A stretch of DNA of 58,902 nucleotides from JBBQUP01 sp038212305 (lineage in GTDB: Bacteria > Bacteroidota > Bacteroidia > Bacteroidales > Marinilabiliaceae). The notes beneath the pieces were generated by a model. That model saw only the letters and a program-made list of their open reading frames with translations. It had not been told where the DNA came from and searched no databases. Made by a program: the position numbers and the translations under genes. Below are positions 45,105-54,688 of this stretch, in pieces; position 1 is the stretch's first letter, and every line of letters starts with the position of its first letter. The DNA lies in assembly GCA_038212305.1 (NCBI GenBank), contig JBBQUP010000006.1, positions 1 through 58,902 on the forward strand. The letters run 5' to 3'.

Positions 45105-45698
45105 TTAGTTCGCCTTGTTTTCAAAGACTTCTATTTCACTTTTTAAGCTAATCAAATAATCAATATCATCATAACCGTTGAGTAAACAGTTTTTCTTGTA
45201 CCCGTTTATCTCAAATACTTCAGCTTCGCCAGTTGCTATATTGGTGATTTTCTGCGTTTTCAAGTCAACTAAAACTTTCGAAGCTGCATCATTATCAGCC
45301 GAAGTAAACAAATTGGCTAAAAACTTTTCGGAGATAACCACTGGTAATACACCATTGTTTAAGGCATTGTTTTTAAATATATCGGCAAAAAAGCTCGATA
45401 CCACTACCTTAAAACCATATCCATGAATTGCCCAAGCAGCATGCTCGCGGCTCGATCCACTTCCAAAGTTTTTTCCAGCAACCAACACACTACCCGAATA
45501 TTTGGCATTGTTTAAAACGAAATCGGCTTTTTTCGATCCGTCTTTGTTGTATCTCCAGTCAGAAAATAAGTTATCGCCGAACCCTTCTTTTGTTGTTGCT
45601 TTTAAGAATCGAGCCGGAATAATTTGGTCGGTATCCACATTCTCAATAGGAAGTGGAACGAACGTCGATTCTAGTGTTACAAATTTATCTATTGACAT
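45105..45698 (-). CDS. leuD: 3-isopropylmalate dehydratase small subunit LeuD
   Basis: The 197-residue subunit carries the typical IENVDTDQIIPARFLK start and the GKNFGSGSSREHAAWAIHGYGFKVVV signature near residue 75. With LeuC it isomerises 2- to 3-isopropylmalate, and in related organisms also citramalate to beta-methylmalate. The 12-base gap to leuC supports a single complex made from one transcript. Confidence 0.96.
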   Translation of the reverse strand: MSIDKFVTLESTFVPLPIENVDTDQIIPARFLKATTKEGFGDNLFSDWRYNKDGSKKADFVLNNAKYSGSVLVAGKNFGSGSSREHAAWAIHGYGFKVVVSSFFADIFKNNALNNGVLPVVISEKFLANLFTSADNDAASKVLVDLKTQKITNIATGEAEVFEINGYKKNCLLNGYDDIDYLISLKSEIEVFENKAN

Positions 45699-45710
45699 TT
45701 TTCTTCAATT

Positions 45711-47111
45711 TTAAATTAACGAACGAGGATCGGTTACTACACCCGTAATGGCAGCTGCGGCGGCAGTCAAAGGACTGGCTAGCATGGTGCGTGATCCAGG
45801 ACCTTGGCGACCTTCGAAATTACGATTACTGGTTGCCACTGCGTATTTTCCAGCTGGAACTTTATCATCATTCATCGCCAAACAAGCCGAACAGCCCGGT
45901 TGGCGAAGTTCGAAACCTGCGGCTTCTAAGATGGTTTTAATGCCCTCTTCGATAGCTTGTTTTTCAACCTGACGACTGCCTGGTACAATCCAAGCCACAA
46001 CACCTTCGGCTTTTTTCTTGCCTTTAATAGCTTCGGTGAAAACTCGTAAGTCCTCGATACGACCATTGGTACAACTTCCTACAAAAACGTAATCCACTTT
46101 TTTACCTTGCATTGGCTCGCCAGGAGCAAACCCCATGTAATCCAACGATTTTAAATAGGTAGCTTGCGATGCTTGTTCGATTGACTCAAGCGTTGGTATA
46201 TTGCCTTTGATTTTAACACCCATACCTGGATTGGTTCCGTAGGTAATCATTGGCTCAATATCGGCAGCATCAATGTTTAAAACCTTATCAAATACGGCAT
46301 CTGCATCAGTTTTTAGGGCTTTCCATTTTGCAATGGCAATATCCCAAGCAGCACCTTTAGGCGCATACTCGCGACCTTTAACGTACTCGAATGTGGTGTC
46401 ATCAGGAGCAATTAAGCCACCGCGAGCACCCATTTCAATACTCATATTACAAATTGTCATACGAGCTTCCATGCTTAATTTGCGAATTGCAGAACCAGCA
46501 AACTCAACAAAATAGCCCGTTCCACCACCCGTTGTTAATTGAGCAATGATGTACAAAATAATATCTTTCGAAGCCACGCCTTTAGCTAATGAGCCCTCGA
46601 TATTGATGAGCATGCGTTTCGGACGCGGTTGCATGATGCACTGCGATGCCAAAACCATTTCAACCTCAGAGGTGCCAATTCCAAAAGCAATGCTACCAAA
46701 AGCACCATGTGTAGATGTATGACTATCGCCACAAACGATGGTCATTCCCGGTTGGGTAATCCCTAACTCAGGCCCAACCACATGCACAACACCATTTTTA
46801 GGATGTCCTAAACCAAACAATGTCACATTGTTCTCTTCACAATTCTTGGTCAGTGTTTCAACCTGAAAACGTGATAGCAAATCCTGAATAGGAAGATGCT
46901 GATCCATCGTAGGAATATTGTGATCGGGAGTCGCGAAGGTAAACTGTGGTCTTAGCACTTTAATTCCACGCTCCTTTAATCCTGCAAATGCTTGCGGACT
47001 GGTCACCTCATGAACTAAGTGACGATCGATATACAATACTGAAGGTCCATCCTCGATGGTCTTCACTTCGTGCATATCCCAAATCTTGTCGAAAAGCGTT
47101 TTTCCAGCCAA
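45711..47111 (-). CDS. leuC: 3-isopropylmalate dehydratase large subunit LeuC
   Basis: The 466-residue aconitase-fold subunit opens with KTLFDKIWDMHEV and holds the three cluster cysteines in VGSCTNGRIEDL and in RQPGCSACLAMN. Further family signatures are CGDSHTSTHGAFG and GPGSRTMLASP. It forms the [4Fe-4S] catalytic half of the isomerase with LeuD. It follows leuA by 82 bases and precedes leuD by 12. Confidence 0.97.
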   Translation of the reverse strand: MAGKTLFDKIWDMHEVKTIEDGPSVLYIDRHLVHEVTSPQAFAGLKERGIKVLRPQFTFATPDHNIPTMDQHLPIQDLLSRFQVETLTKNCEENNVTLFGLGHPKNGVVHVVGPELGITQPGMTIVCGDSHTSTHGAFGSIAFGIGTSEVEMVLASQCIMQPRPKRMLINIEGSLAKGVASKDIILYIIAQLTTGGGTGYFVEFAGSAIRKLSMEARMTICNMSIEMGARGGLIAPDDTTFEYVKGREYAPKGAAWDIAIAKWKALKTDADAVFDKVLNIDAADIEPMITYGTNPGMGVKIKGNIPTLESIEQASQATYLKSLDYMGFAPGEPMQGKKVDYVFVGSCTNGRIEDLRVFTEAIKGKKKAEGVVAWIVPGSRQVEKQAIEEGIKTILEAAGFELRQPGCSACLAMNDDKVPAGKYAVATSNRNFEGRQGPGSRTMLASPLTAAAAAITGVVTDPRSLI

Positions 47112-47193
47112 TTTTCTAAACTTTAAATGTTACTATTTATAATTTATCTCTATTTTTTTTAAGGTTGTTGATGCAATTAATGCATCGTACTAC

Positions 47194-48687
47194 TTATACA
47201 ATCTTCGAAAGCGCATCTAAATAAGCCCAAACCGAGGCAGTTAGAATATCCACATTGGCTCCAAACCCGTGGTATCCTTTCCCTTCGTGATCAAGCTGAA
47301 CATGCACCTTGCCAATGTCATCTGATCCGCGGGTAACGGCTTGCACTAAATACTCCTCAAGCACCACTTTATGCGGTACAATTTTTCTAATGGCCGAGAA
47401 TGCTGCATCAACAGGGCCATCACCAATGGCTGTTTCGGTACAAATTTTACCATTGTAATTCACCGTTACCGTAGCCGATGGAATACATGATTTTCCACAA
47501 ATTACTTGAAGACTATCTAACTTTAAAATGCGTTCTTCTTTTTTCTCGTGACCCACTAATATTTCTAAATCCTCGTCGCTAATGTCTTTTTTAGCATCGG
47601 CCAATACAAGGAAGTTTTTGTAAACATGATCCAGTTTCTCACCTTCAATCTCAAAGCCAATCACTTGCAAGCGGTGTTTCAAGGCGGCACGTCCGCTTCG
47701 TGCTGTTAATACAATGCTCGACTCATTTACGCCCACGTCAGCTGGATTAATAATCTCGTAGTTCTCACGATTTTTTAAAACGCCATCCTGATGAATTCCA
47801 GATGAATGTGCAAATGCATTTCGACCAACAATGGCTTTGTTTGCCTGAACTGGCATACGCATTAGAGTCGCAACCAATTTGCTTGTTTTCATTATTTGAG
47901 TGGTATCGATACCTAACTCGTAATCCAATTCTTTGTGACATTTAATGGCCATTACCACCTCTTCGAGTGATGTGTTTCCTGCACGTTCACCCAATCCATT
48001 TATGGTTACTTCAACTTGCCGAGCACCATTTACCACACCTGCTAATGTATTGGCAGTAGCCATTCCCAAATCGTTATGGCAATGTGTTGATAAAATGGCC
48101 TTATGCATGTTTGGCACATTGTTCATCAAATAGGCAATTTTAGCACCATAATCCGATGGTAGGCAATAACCTGTTGTATCGGGAATATTGATTACGGTAG
48201 CTCCGGCTTTAATGACAGCCTCAACCACGCGAGCCAAATACTCATTCTCTGATCGCCCAGCATCTTCGGCATAAAACTCCACATCATCCACAAATCGACG
48301 GGCATATTTTACTGCTTCGATTGCACGTTCAATAATGGCATCGGGATTTGAGTTTAATTTATGGTAGATATGATAATGTGATGTTCCTATTCCAGTATGA
48401 ATTCGACCTCGCTTAGCAAATTTAAGTGCATCAGCTGCCACTTCAATATCTTTTTGAACCGCACGAGTTAATGCGCAAATAATAGGATTGGTGACTGCTT
48501 TAGATAACTCAACTACCGAGTTAAAATCACCAGGGCTTGAAACTGGGAAACCGGCTTCAATGACATCTACCCCTAGCTTTTCGAGTTGACGAGCGACTTC
48601 AATTTTCTCAATCGTATTCAATTGACATCCTGGAACTTGCTCTCCATCTCGAAGGGTGGTATCAAAAATATAAACCTTATCGCTCAT
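47194..48687 (-). CDS. leuA: 2-isopropylmalate synthase LeuA
   Basis: The 497-residue enzyme commits 2-oxoisovalerate and acetyl-CoA to leucine synthesis. The catalytic motif FDTTLRDGEQVPGCQLN opens the barrel; THCHNDLGMATANTLAG supplies the metal-ligand histidines, and HSSGIHQDGVLKN is the linker signature. The C-terminal regulatory domain (about residues 390-497) is the leucine feedback site in the family. Compared with the citramalate-synthase-like protein, it differs in the substrate-pocket segments (for example GIGTSHYHIYHKL). It follows ilvN by 144 bases. Confidence 0.96.
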   Translation of the reverse strand: MSDKVYIFDTTLRDGEQVPGCQLNTIEKIEVARQLEKLGVDVIEAGFPVSSPGDFNSVVELSKAVTNPIICALTRAVQKDIEVAADALKFAKRGRIHTGIGTSHYHIYHKLNSNPDAIIERAIEAVKYARRFVDDVEFYAEDAGRSENEYLARVVEAVIKAGATVINIPDTTGYCLPSDYGAKIAYLMNNVPNMHKAILSTHCHNDLGMATANTLAGVVNGARQVEVTINGLGERAGNTSLEEVVMAIKCHKELDYELGIDTTQIMKTSKLVATLMRMPVQANKAIVGRNAFAHSSGIHQDGVLKNRENYEIINPADVGVNESSIVLTARSGRAALKHRLQVIGFEIEGEKLDHVYKNFLVLADAKKDISDEDLEILVGHEKKEERILKLDSLQVICGKSCIPSATVTVNYNGKICTETAIGDGPVDAAFSAIRKIVPHKVVLEEYLVQAVTRGSDDIGKVHVQLDHEGKGYHGFGANVDILTASVWAYLDALSKIV

Positions 48688-48831
48688 AATTCATTGTTTT
48701 TACGGTTCAAATGCCGGACTAATTAACAAATAAAACCCGGGAAATCGATTAGAGTAAACCTCTAGTATTAAAATATTTATGTGATGACTTCCTGTTAAAA
48801 TTTAAGGCATCAAAAATAATAGGAACTATAA

Positions 48832-49374
48832 TTAATCGAGCAATGTTTTCTCTTTTTCTAAGCTTCGCAAATGAGCCGCGAGTTGTTCGTAATTGGTTTT
48901 AGTAACAGCAATTCGTCCTGAACGAGTAAATTGAAGAACACCAAATTTATCCAATTTCTCAAAGAGCTCTTGCGTTTCCTGCCGATATCCTGTTTTCTCA
49001 ATCACAGTGTAGTCTCTACTCACCTCCAAAATACGAGCTCCTGATTGTCTTACCAGTTTTTCAACATCATTACCATTTAATAAAGCATCCGTAGACACTT
49101 TATACAGAGCCAGTTCTTGATGAACAACCTCATCTGTAGTAAAGACAAAAGCTTTAATTACATCTATTTTCTTTTCAATTTGTCCAATGAGTTTATCAAC
49201 TTCTTCGCGAGTTGAATAAATCACAATGGTAAACTTATGTATATCGGCAAGTGCCGATGGAGAGGTATTTAAACTCTCGATATTAATATGTCGTCGGGTA
49301 AAAACCGATGTTATTTGATTGAGCAACCCGACGTGGTTTTCAGAGAATATGAGTATGGTGAATTCTTGTTTCAT
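48832..49374 (-). CDS. ilvN: acetolactate synthase small (regulatory) subunit
   Basis: The 180-residue protein starts with an ACT domain (TILIFSENHVGLLNQITSVFTRRHINIESLNTS) that binds valine in the family, followed by a second ACT-like C-terminal domain. It activates and confers feedback control on the large subunit encoded 42 bases upstream at 49417-51150. The symbol ilvH would be equally acceptable. Confidence 0.94.
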   Translation of the reverse strand: MKQEFTILIFSENHVGLLNQITSVFTRRHINIESLNTSPSALADIHKFTIVIYSTREEVDKLIGQIEKKIDVIKAFVFTTDEVVHQELALYKVSTDALLNGNDVEKLVRQSGARILEVSRDYTVIEKTGYRQETQELFEKLDKFGVLQFTRSGRIAVTKTNYEQLAAHLRSLEKEKTLLD

Positions 49375-49416
49375 AATGGCTAATGTTTAAGTGATTAAAA
49401 TTACATTCTCGCCGGT

Positions 49417-51150
49417 CTATTCCAGTCGAATATCTGAAACAGAAGCTCCTGATGGAACCATCGGGAATACATTTCCTTCTTTTTCAACCACAACTTCAAG
49501 TAAGTAGGCATTGTCGGATTCAATCATCCGTTGAATGGCATCATCTAAATTCGCACGTTCTTCAACTTTCTCAACATCCAAACCATATCCTTTACCTATC
49601 ATTTGGAAATCGGGATTAATCAATTCGGTTGAAGCATATCGCTTATCGTAGAACAACTCTTGCCATTGGCGCACCATCCCCAGAAAGTTATTGTTTAAAA
49701 GAACAATTTTAACTGGTATTTTGGTTTGGAAAATAGTTCCAAGTTCCTGAATAGTCATTTGAAAACCTCCATCACCCACAAACAGTACCACTGGTCGGTC
49801 AGGACGTCCCATTTTTGCTCCAATGGCAGCCGGAAGGCCAAACCCCATAGTACCTAAACCACCGCTGGTTACCACACTTCGAGTTTGCTTAAACTTAAAG
49901 TAACGCGATGCAAACATTTGATGCTGACCCACATCGGTTATCATGATAGCATCGTTGTTGTAGGCTTCACTTACTTTACGAACCACTTCACCCATTGTCA
50001 GGCCAGGCTTAGTAGGGTTCAATTGTTCCTGAATTATTTTTTCATCTTCAATTTTATCACACACCCTAAATTCAGCAAGCCATTGGTCATGTTTCCGTGC
50101 ATCAACCAACTTAGTAATCAAAGGTAGCGTATCTTTTACATTCCCTAAAACAGGAACATCAGCATAAATTATCTTATTAATTTCAGCAGGATCAATTTCA
50201 AAATGAATCACTTTTGCATTGGTTGCATAAGCTTTTGCATTACCCGTAACACGATCATCGAAACGCATCCCAATGGCAATGACTAAATCAGCCTGATTGG
50301 TTTTTACGTTAGCTCCATAATTCCCATGCATACCTAACATTCCCACATTTAGTGGATGATCGGTAGGAAATGCCGACAAGCCTAAAAGTGTCCAAGCAGA
50401 AGGAATACCACTTTTATCAATTAACTCGATTAATTCTTTTTCAGCATTTCCAAGCACAACACCTTGACCAACTAAAATCAATGGTTTTTTAGCCAAATTA
50501 ATTAGACGTGCTGCCTCGGCAATTTTATCTGCATCAGGCTTAATTGCTGGCGTATAGCTTCGTATAAGCGTTGTTTTTTTATACTCAAACTCCATCATCG
50601 AAGCTTGTGCATCTTTGGTAATATCAATCAAAACAGGCCCTGGTCTTCCGGTTCGAGCAATATAAAAAGCACGAGAAATAGCTTCAGGAATCTCCTCGGC
50701 ACGCTTAACCTGATAATTCCATTTCGTAATGGGTTGAGTAATACCTACCACGTCGGTTTCCTGAAAGGCATCAGTCCCTAAAAGAGCTGATGTAACCTGT
50801 CCTGAAATGACTACCATAGGAGTGGAATCAATCATGGCATCGGCAATACCTGTAATGGCATTGGTTGCACCGGGACCTGATGTTACTATACAAACTCCAA
50901 CTTTGCCAGTTACCCGTGCATAGCCTTGGGCTGCATGAACTGCACCTTGTTCGTGACGGACGAGTACGTGGTGAATTTTATCCTTGTAATCATATAAAGC
51001 ATCGTAAACGGGCATAATGGCGCCACCGGGATATCCAAACATTAGATCAACCCCCTCACAAAGTAACGATTGCATTACGGCGTGTGATCCAGTCATTTTT
51101 CGTTTAATTTGTTGATCCTTCTCCATGAGCAATTGGGTTTTTGTTTCCAT
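49417..51150 (-). CDS. ilvB: acetolactate synthase large (catalytic) subunit
   Basis: The 577-residue ThDP-dependent enzyme makes 2-acetolactate or 2-aceto-2-hydroxybutyrate, the shared step of valine/leucine and isoleucine synthesis. The ThDP glutamate is in VRHEQGAVHAAQGYARVTG, the FAD-region sequence MLGMHGNYGAN follows in the middle, and the cofactor motif GDGGFQMTIQELGT is near residue 450. It lies 25 bases after ilvD and 42 before ilvN. Confidence 0.96.
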   Translation of the reverse strand: METKTQLLMEKDQQIKRKMTGSHAVMQSLLCEGVDLMFGYPGGAIMPVYDALYDYKDKIHHVLVRHEQGAVHAAQGYARVTGKVGVCIVTSGPGATNAITGIADAMIDSTPMVVISGQVTSALLGTDAFQETDVVGITQPITKWNYQVKRAEEIPEAISRAFYIARTGRPGPVLIDITKDAQASMMEFEYKKTTLIRSYTPAIKPDADKIAEAARLINLAKKPLILVGQGVVLGNAEKELIELIDKSGIPSAWTLLGLSAFPTDHPLNVGMLGMHGNYGANVKTNQADLVIAIGMRFDDRVTGNAKAYATNAKVIHFEIDPAEINKIIYADVPVLGNVKDTLPLITKLVDARKHDQWLAEFRVCDKIEDEKIIQEQLNPTKPGLTMGEVVRKVSEAYNNDAIMITDVGQHQMFASRYFKFKQTRSVVTSGGLGTMGFGLPAAIGAKMGRPDRPVVLFVGDGGFQMTIQELGTIFQTKIPVKIVLLNNNFLGMVRQWQELFYDKRYASTELINPDFQMIGKGYGLDVEKVEERANLDDAIQRMIESDNAYLLEVVVEKEGNVFPMVPSGASVSDIRLE

Positions 51151-51175
51151 AATAACAATGGTTTAGTAACTTTTT

Positions 51176-53002
51176 TTATATCATTCGTACAGCACCTTGA
51201 TCGGCTGAACTGACAAAATGAGCATACGCTTTAAGGGCTTTCGATATATAGCGCAACCGATTTACCGGTGTGTATGCATGATCTCCACGACTCAATTCTT
51301 CTTGTCGACGTTTTTCCATTTCCACCGTTGACAGGTCAATTTGGATCGACCGGTTAGGAATATCAATAATGATAGGATCTCCATTGCGAATTAGTGCGAT
51401 ATCACCTCCAGCTGCCGCTTCGGGAGATACATGGCCAATACTTAAACCGGATGTGCCTCCTGAAAATCGCCCATCGGTAATGAGTGCACACAAATGCCCT
51501 AAATGTTTTGATTTTATGTAAGATGTGGGATATAACATCTCTTGCATCCCAGGACCTCCTTTAGGGCCTTCGTAACGAATAATAATCACATCTCCAGCAT
51601 TAACCTCATCTCCAAGAATTCCATTCATGGCGTCATCCTGCGATTCATAAACTCGAGCTTTTCCTTCGAAATGAAAAATACTTTCATCTACTCCAGCAGT
51701 TTTAACGATGCATCCGTTTTTGGCGATGTTACCATACAATACAGCTAATCCACCATCTTGCGAATAGGCATGTTCGATGCTTCGTATGCAACCTTTTTGG
51801 CGATCATCGTCTAATTTAGCATATACCGATTTTTGCGAGCCAAGCACTAAGTTTCTCATTCCGGCCGGTGCACTCGAATAGATATTAAATGCTTCAGCGC
51901 AGGCTGTTGATCGTTTAATATCATAATTTGCAATGGCTTCTTTTAGAGTTGGGAAATCAATTCTTGAAACCGATGTATCAAGCAATCCTCCCTTTTCTAA
52001 CTCACCTAAAATACCCAAAATACCTCCTGCTCGATTCACGTCTTGAATATGATAATCGGAGTTTGGTGCTACCTTGCAAAGAACAGGAGTTTTGCGAGAA
52101 AGTAAATCAATGTCTTTCATCGTAAAATCAACATCTGCCTCATGTGCAATGGCCAACATGTGAAGAACGGTATTGGTTGATCCACCCATGGCAATATCCA
52201 AAGTCATTGAATTAACAAATGCAGCTTTGGTAGCTATCGACCGAGGTAATACACTTGTATCACCATCGCGATAATATTTGAATGTATTTTCAATTAATTG
52301 ATTCGCTGCTTTTTCGAACAACGCTTTACGGTTAACGTGAGTGGCCACAATGGTTCCATTACCAGGCATTGCTAAACCAAGCGCTTCGTTCAAGCAGTTC
52401 ATCGAGTTCGCAGTAAACATTCCTGAACAGGATCCACAAGTAGGACAAGCATTTTGCTCCACTTGGCTTAAATAATCGTCCGACACCGAACTATCGGCAG
52501 CCATCACCATAGCATCCACTAAATCGAGGTACTTATCGCCCAATTTGCCAGCTTCCATTGGCCCACCCGATACAAAAACAGTAGGAATGTTTAAACGCAT
52601 CGCAGCCATTAACATTCCTGGTGTAATTTTATCGCAATTGCTAATGCAAATCATGGCATCAGCAGTATGGGCATTCACCATATATTCAACGCTATCGGCA
52701 ATTAAATCGCGCGATGGTAACGAATAAAGCATACCATCATGCCCCATAGCAATACCATCGTCGATGGCAATGGTATTAAACTCAGCAGCAAAACAACCGG
52801 CAGCTTCAACTATTTTTTTTATATGTTGTCCTATATCATGCAAATGAACATGACCAGGAACAAACTGAGTAAACGAATTTACAATAGCTACAATTGGTTT
52901 ACCCATTTGAGCATCCTTCATCCCATTTGCTCGCCATAAACTTCTGGCTCCTGCCATTCTTCTACCTTCGGTAGATGTTGCACTTTTAAGTTTTATATTC
53001 AT
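51176..53002 (-). CDS. ilvD: dihydroxy-acid dehydratase IlvD
   Basis: The 608-residue Fe-S enzyme removes water from dihydroxy acids to give 2-oxo acids of the Val and Ile pathways. Cysteines for the cluster occur in CISNCDKITPG and CPTCGSCSGMFTANSMNCL, and DGRFSGGTSGLSIGHVSPEA is the C-terminal signature. It is the first structural gene after the attenuator leader, so its level should be set directly by leader-peptide translation. Confidence 0.97.
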   Translation of the reverse strand: MNIKLKSATSTEGRRMAGARSLWRANGMKDAQMGKPIVAIVNSFTQFVPGHVHLHDIGQHIKKIVEAAGCFAAEFNTIAIDDGIAMGHDGMLYSLPSRDLIADSVEYMVNAHTADAMICISNCDKITPGMLMAAMRLNIPTVFVSGGPMEAGKLGDKYLDLVDAMVMAADSSVSDDYLSQVEQNACPTCGSCSGMFTANSMNCLNEALGLAMPGNGTIVATHVNRKALFEKAANQLIENTFKYYRDGDTSVLPRSIATKAAFVNSMTLDIAMGGSTNTVLHMLAIAHEADVDFTMKDIDLLSRKTPVLCKVAPNSDYHIQDVNRAGGILGILGELEKGGLLDTSVSRIDFPTLKEAIANYDIKRSTACAEAFNIYSSAPAGMRNLVLGSQKSVYAKLDDDRQKGCIRSIEHAYSQDGGLAVLYGNIAKNGCIVKTAGVDESIFHFEGKARVYESQDDAMNGILGDEVNAGDVIIIRYEGPKGGPGMQEMLYPTSYIKSKHLGHLCALITDGRFSGGTSGLSIGHVSPEAAAGGDIALIRNGDPIIIDIPNRSIQIDLSTVEMEKRRQEELSRGDHAYTPVNRLRYISKALKAYAHFVSSADQGAVRMI

Positions 53003-53046
53003 TAACCTAGTTTATTAATGCAAGTAAATTCTAATCCTTCTTTTAA

Positions 53047-53089
53047 TGAAAAAAGCCTTCCTCTTCTTTTTGAGAAGTGAGAAAGGCTT
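53047..53089 (-). terminator. attenuator terminator of the ilv-leu operon
   Basis: On the minus strand AAGCCTTTCTC pairs with GAGGAAGGCTT (11 bp, one G-T), plus an inner TTCT/AGAA extension, and six T residues follow. It ends about 45 bases before the ilvD ATG. Part of its 5' arm, TCTCACTTCTC, is perfectly complementary to GAGAAGTGAGA in the leader (at the leader stop codon), forming the competing antiterminator. Confidence 0.85.
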
Positions 53090-53125
53090 GTTCATTAAAT
53101 ATCTTCATTTATTTACACACAGCTC

Positions 53126-53191
53126 TCACTTCTCTTTGGTACCGACCACGAGGATAATAATGCTGAGAATGAGTGTAAAATAATTTTTCAT
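53126..53191 (-). CDS. ilv leader peptide (attenuation), 21 residues
   Basis: ATG at 53191 opens a 21-codon frame ending in TGA at 53128-53126. The peptide starts MKNYFT and continues LILSIIILVV, so ten of eleven residues after Thr6 bar one Ser are Leu, Ile or Val, followed by GTKEK. This is the hallmark of a branched-chain amino acid leader. The antiterminator segment GAGAAGTGAGA covers its stop codon. Stalling at scarce Ile/Leu/Val codons would leave that segment free to pair with the terminator arm and permit transcription of ilvD onwards. Confidence 0.85.
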   Translation of the reverse strand: MKNYFTLILSIIILVVGTKEK

Positions 53192-53307
53192 CTGGTAATA
53201 ATTTGTTTTTTTTAAAGGTCAGATGGAACTCTCTGAAAATAATTGTTGTCTTAAAAAAGAAAACATTCAGATGATCGTTTCATCTATCTTTTTTCAAATC
53301 ATGTTGG

Positions 53308-53338
53308 CAAAAATAAAACATTTGAATCAACCAACAAA
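53308..53338 (-). promoter_or_regulatory. ilv-leu operon promoter
   Basis: On the minus strand TTTG (53338-53335), 19 bases, then TATTTTTG (53315-53308), an exact match to the Bacteroidota consensus. Transcription would start near 53301, about 110 bases before the leader ATG. Confidence 0.65.
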
Positions 53339-53610
53339 TATTTTTCTATATTTTATTCGTTTTTATTCCAAAATTTCTCTATACGGTCACAATTGCTTAC
53401 GATTTAACACAGTATAAAAATACAAAAATACCTAGATAATGTAAATATTTATGCAAAAAATTATTGCTATTTAACGTTTATGCTGATAATCAACAATTAA
53501 TAAGGCGAAAATGTTTCTGTTCCATCAAAATTAATTCAAAAATACCTCTAAATTAGTTTGGGATTATGTTAATATGAAACAGCTATTTTAATGATAAATA
53601 TCATTGTAAA

Positions 53611-54381
53611 TCAATGACTTTGATCAATTTTCAACGTATCAATCGAAGGAGTTACCATGGCTAAAAAATCTTGATAAGCCATTTTCACCGAGGCTAAAAT
53701 TTCATAATCGCTTGAGGCTGGATTAATTTGCTTTTTACTGCGCAGATAAACAATAAATGAGTCGAGAGTTGGACCTTTAAGACCAGTAAACGATCGAATG
53801 TTATCATATGAAGTCAATGAATTCAAGCGCTCATATCTTTTCTCCTCGGAAAGTAATGATGTATAGTTTTTTTCGCTTTTTGTAGGGCCTCCACCAAAAG
53901 AAAATGCCAATCCGGTATTACCCGAAGCGGCTCTGCTTAAACCTGCAATTTCGCGAGGATCAATATGAATATTAAATTTCACATTCTTCGAATCATCAAT
54001 TTTAAGGTTTAAAAAAGCTCGTTTAAAGGCCGCATAGGAATAAAACCAAGTTACTTTAACTTCGTTAAGCGCAAATGTTTGAGAAGTAACATTGAAAATT
54101 TTAGGCTCTACGTTACTAACAATAAACGAAGTATCGCGATATCCCAAACACCGAAATAATAAAGTATCATTAGGTTGAGCATCTAACTCAAAACTCCCGT
54201 CATCTTTCGATTCAGAAGCTATTGATGTGCGAGTGTTTAATACATATGCAAACCCAACAGGCTCAACCTCTCCAAACAGTTTTCCTTTCAATATTTCATC
54301 GGTATTTTGGCCAGCCATTATTACTGGAACGAAAAAAAGGCTTCCAACTAATCTTAACCAGCACACCCATTTCTGTATCAT
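53611..54381 (-). CDS. exported carboxypeptidase-regulatory-like domain protein
   Basis: The 256-residue protein has a signal peptide (LVGSLFFVPVIMAGQ) and an N-terminal CarboxypepD_reg-like domain (about residues 30-110): GKLFGEVEPVGFAYVLNTRT, then DDGSFELDAQPNDTLLFRCLGYRD. These modules often precede TonB-dependent receptors, but no plug or barrel follows here. The remaining 140 residues are unknown to me. It is a single gene, head to head with the dapD promoter region. Confidence 0.75.
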   Translation of the reverse strand: MIQKWVCWLRLVGSLFFVPVIMAGQNTDEILKGKLFGEVEPVGFAYVLNTRTSIASESKDDGSFELDAQPNDTLLFRCLGYRDTSFIVSNVEPKIFNVTSQTFALNEVKVTWFYSYAAFKRAFLNLKIDDSKNVKFNIHIDPREIAGLSRAASGNTGLAFSFGGGPTKSEKNYTSLLSEEKRYERLNSLTSYDNIRSFTGLKGPTLDSFIVYLRSKKQINPASSDYEILASVKMAYQDFLAMVTPSIDTLKIDQSH

Positions 54382-54638
54382 AAGAAATTAATTAGTCTAT
54401 TTTTCAACGAAACATTCACCCTTCAATGCTTTTTAAACTTCAGAATTCTAAAATTTCCATCTTATTGAAACTAAATATTTGAAATATATTAGTACTCCAA
54501 ATTATAAAATATAAATCATCGTCATATCGGCATTAAGCTTATTTAACACTATTTATCTGATTCAATACGCTTTGATGCATTTAAATAAGCAAAATCTGGT
54601 CGTGGAAATAACTCAACAAGTATTAATTGTTCCGCAAT

Positions 54639-54670
54639 TTTGGATACGTGTGCGATTCATTCTATTTTTG
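54639..54670 (+). promoter_or_regulatory. promoter of dapD
   Basis: TTTG (54639-54642), 20 bases, then TATTTTTG (54663-54670), exact consensus. It lies between the in-frame ATG at 54572 and the one at 54689, so it decides the start: translation must begin downstream, at 54689. Confidence 0.7.
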
Positions 54671-54688
54671 CAGAAAACTTATATAACA

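Larger units (their letters stand above)
53003..53610. other. ilv operon control region
   Basis: This 608-base region holds the operon promoter (53308-53338), the leader peptide (53126-53191) and the attenuator (53047-53089). A second weaker TATTTTTG box, read on the minus strand at 53430-53423, has its TTTG partner 23 bases away. The remaining sequence, about 53440-53610, is AT-rich and empty. Confidence 0.6.

Noticed and set aside
53223..53417. 64-codon plus-strand frame upstream of ilvD
   Set aside because: It overlaps the ilv promoter on the other strand, is very AT-rich and has no recognisable product.
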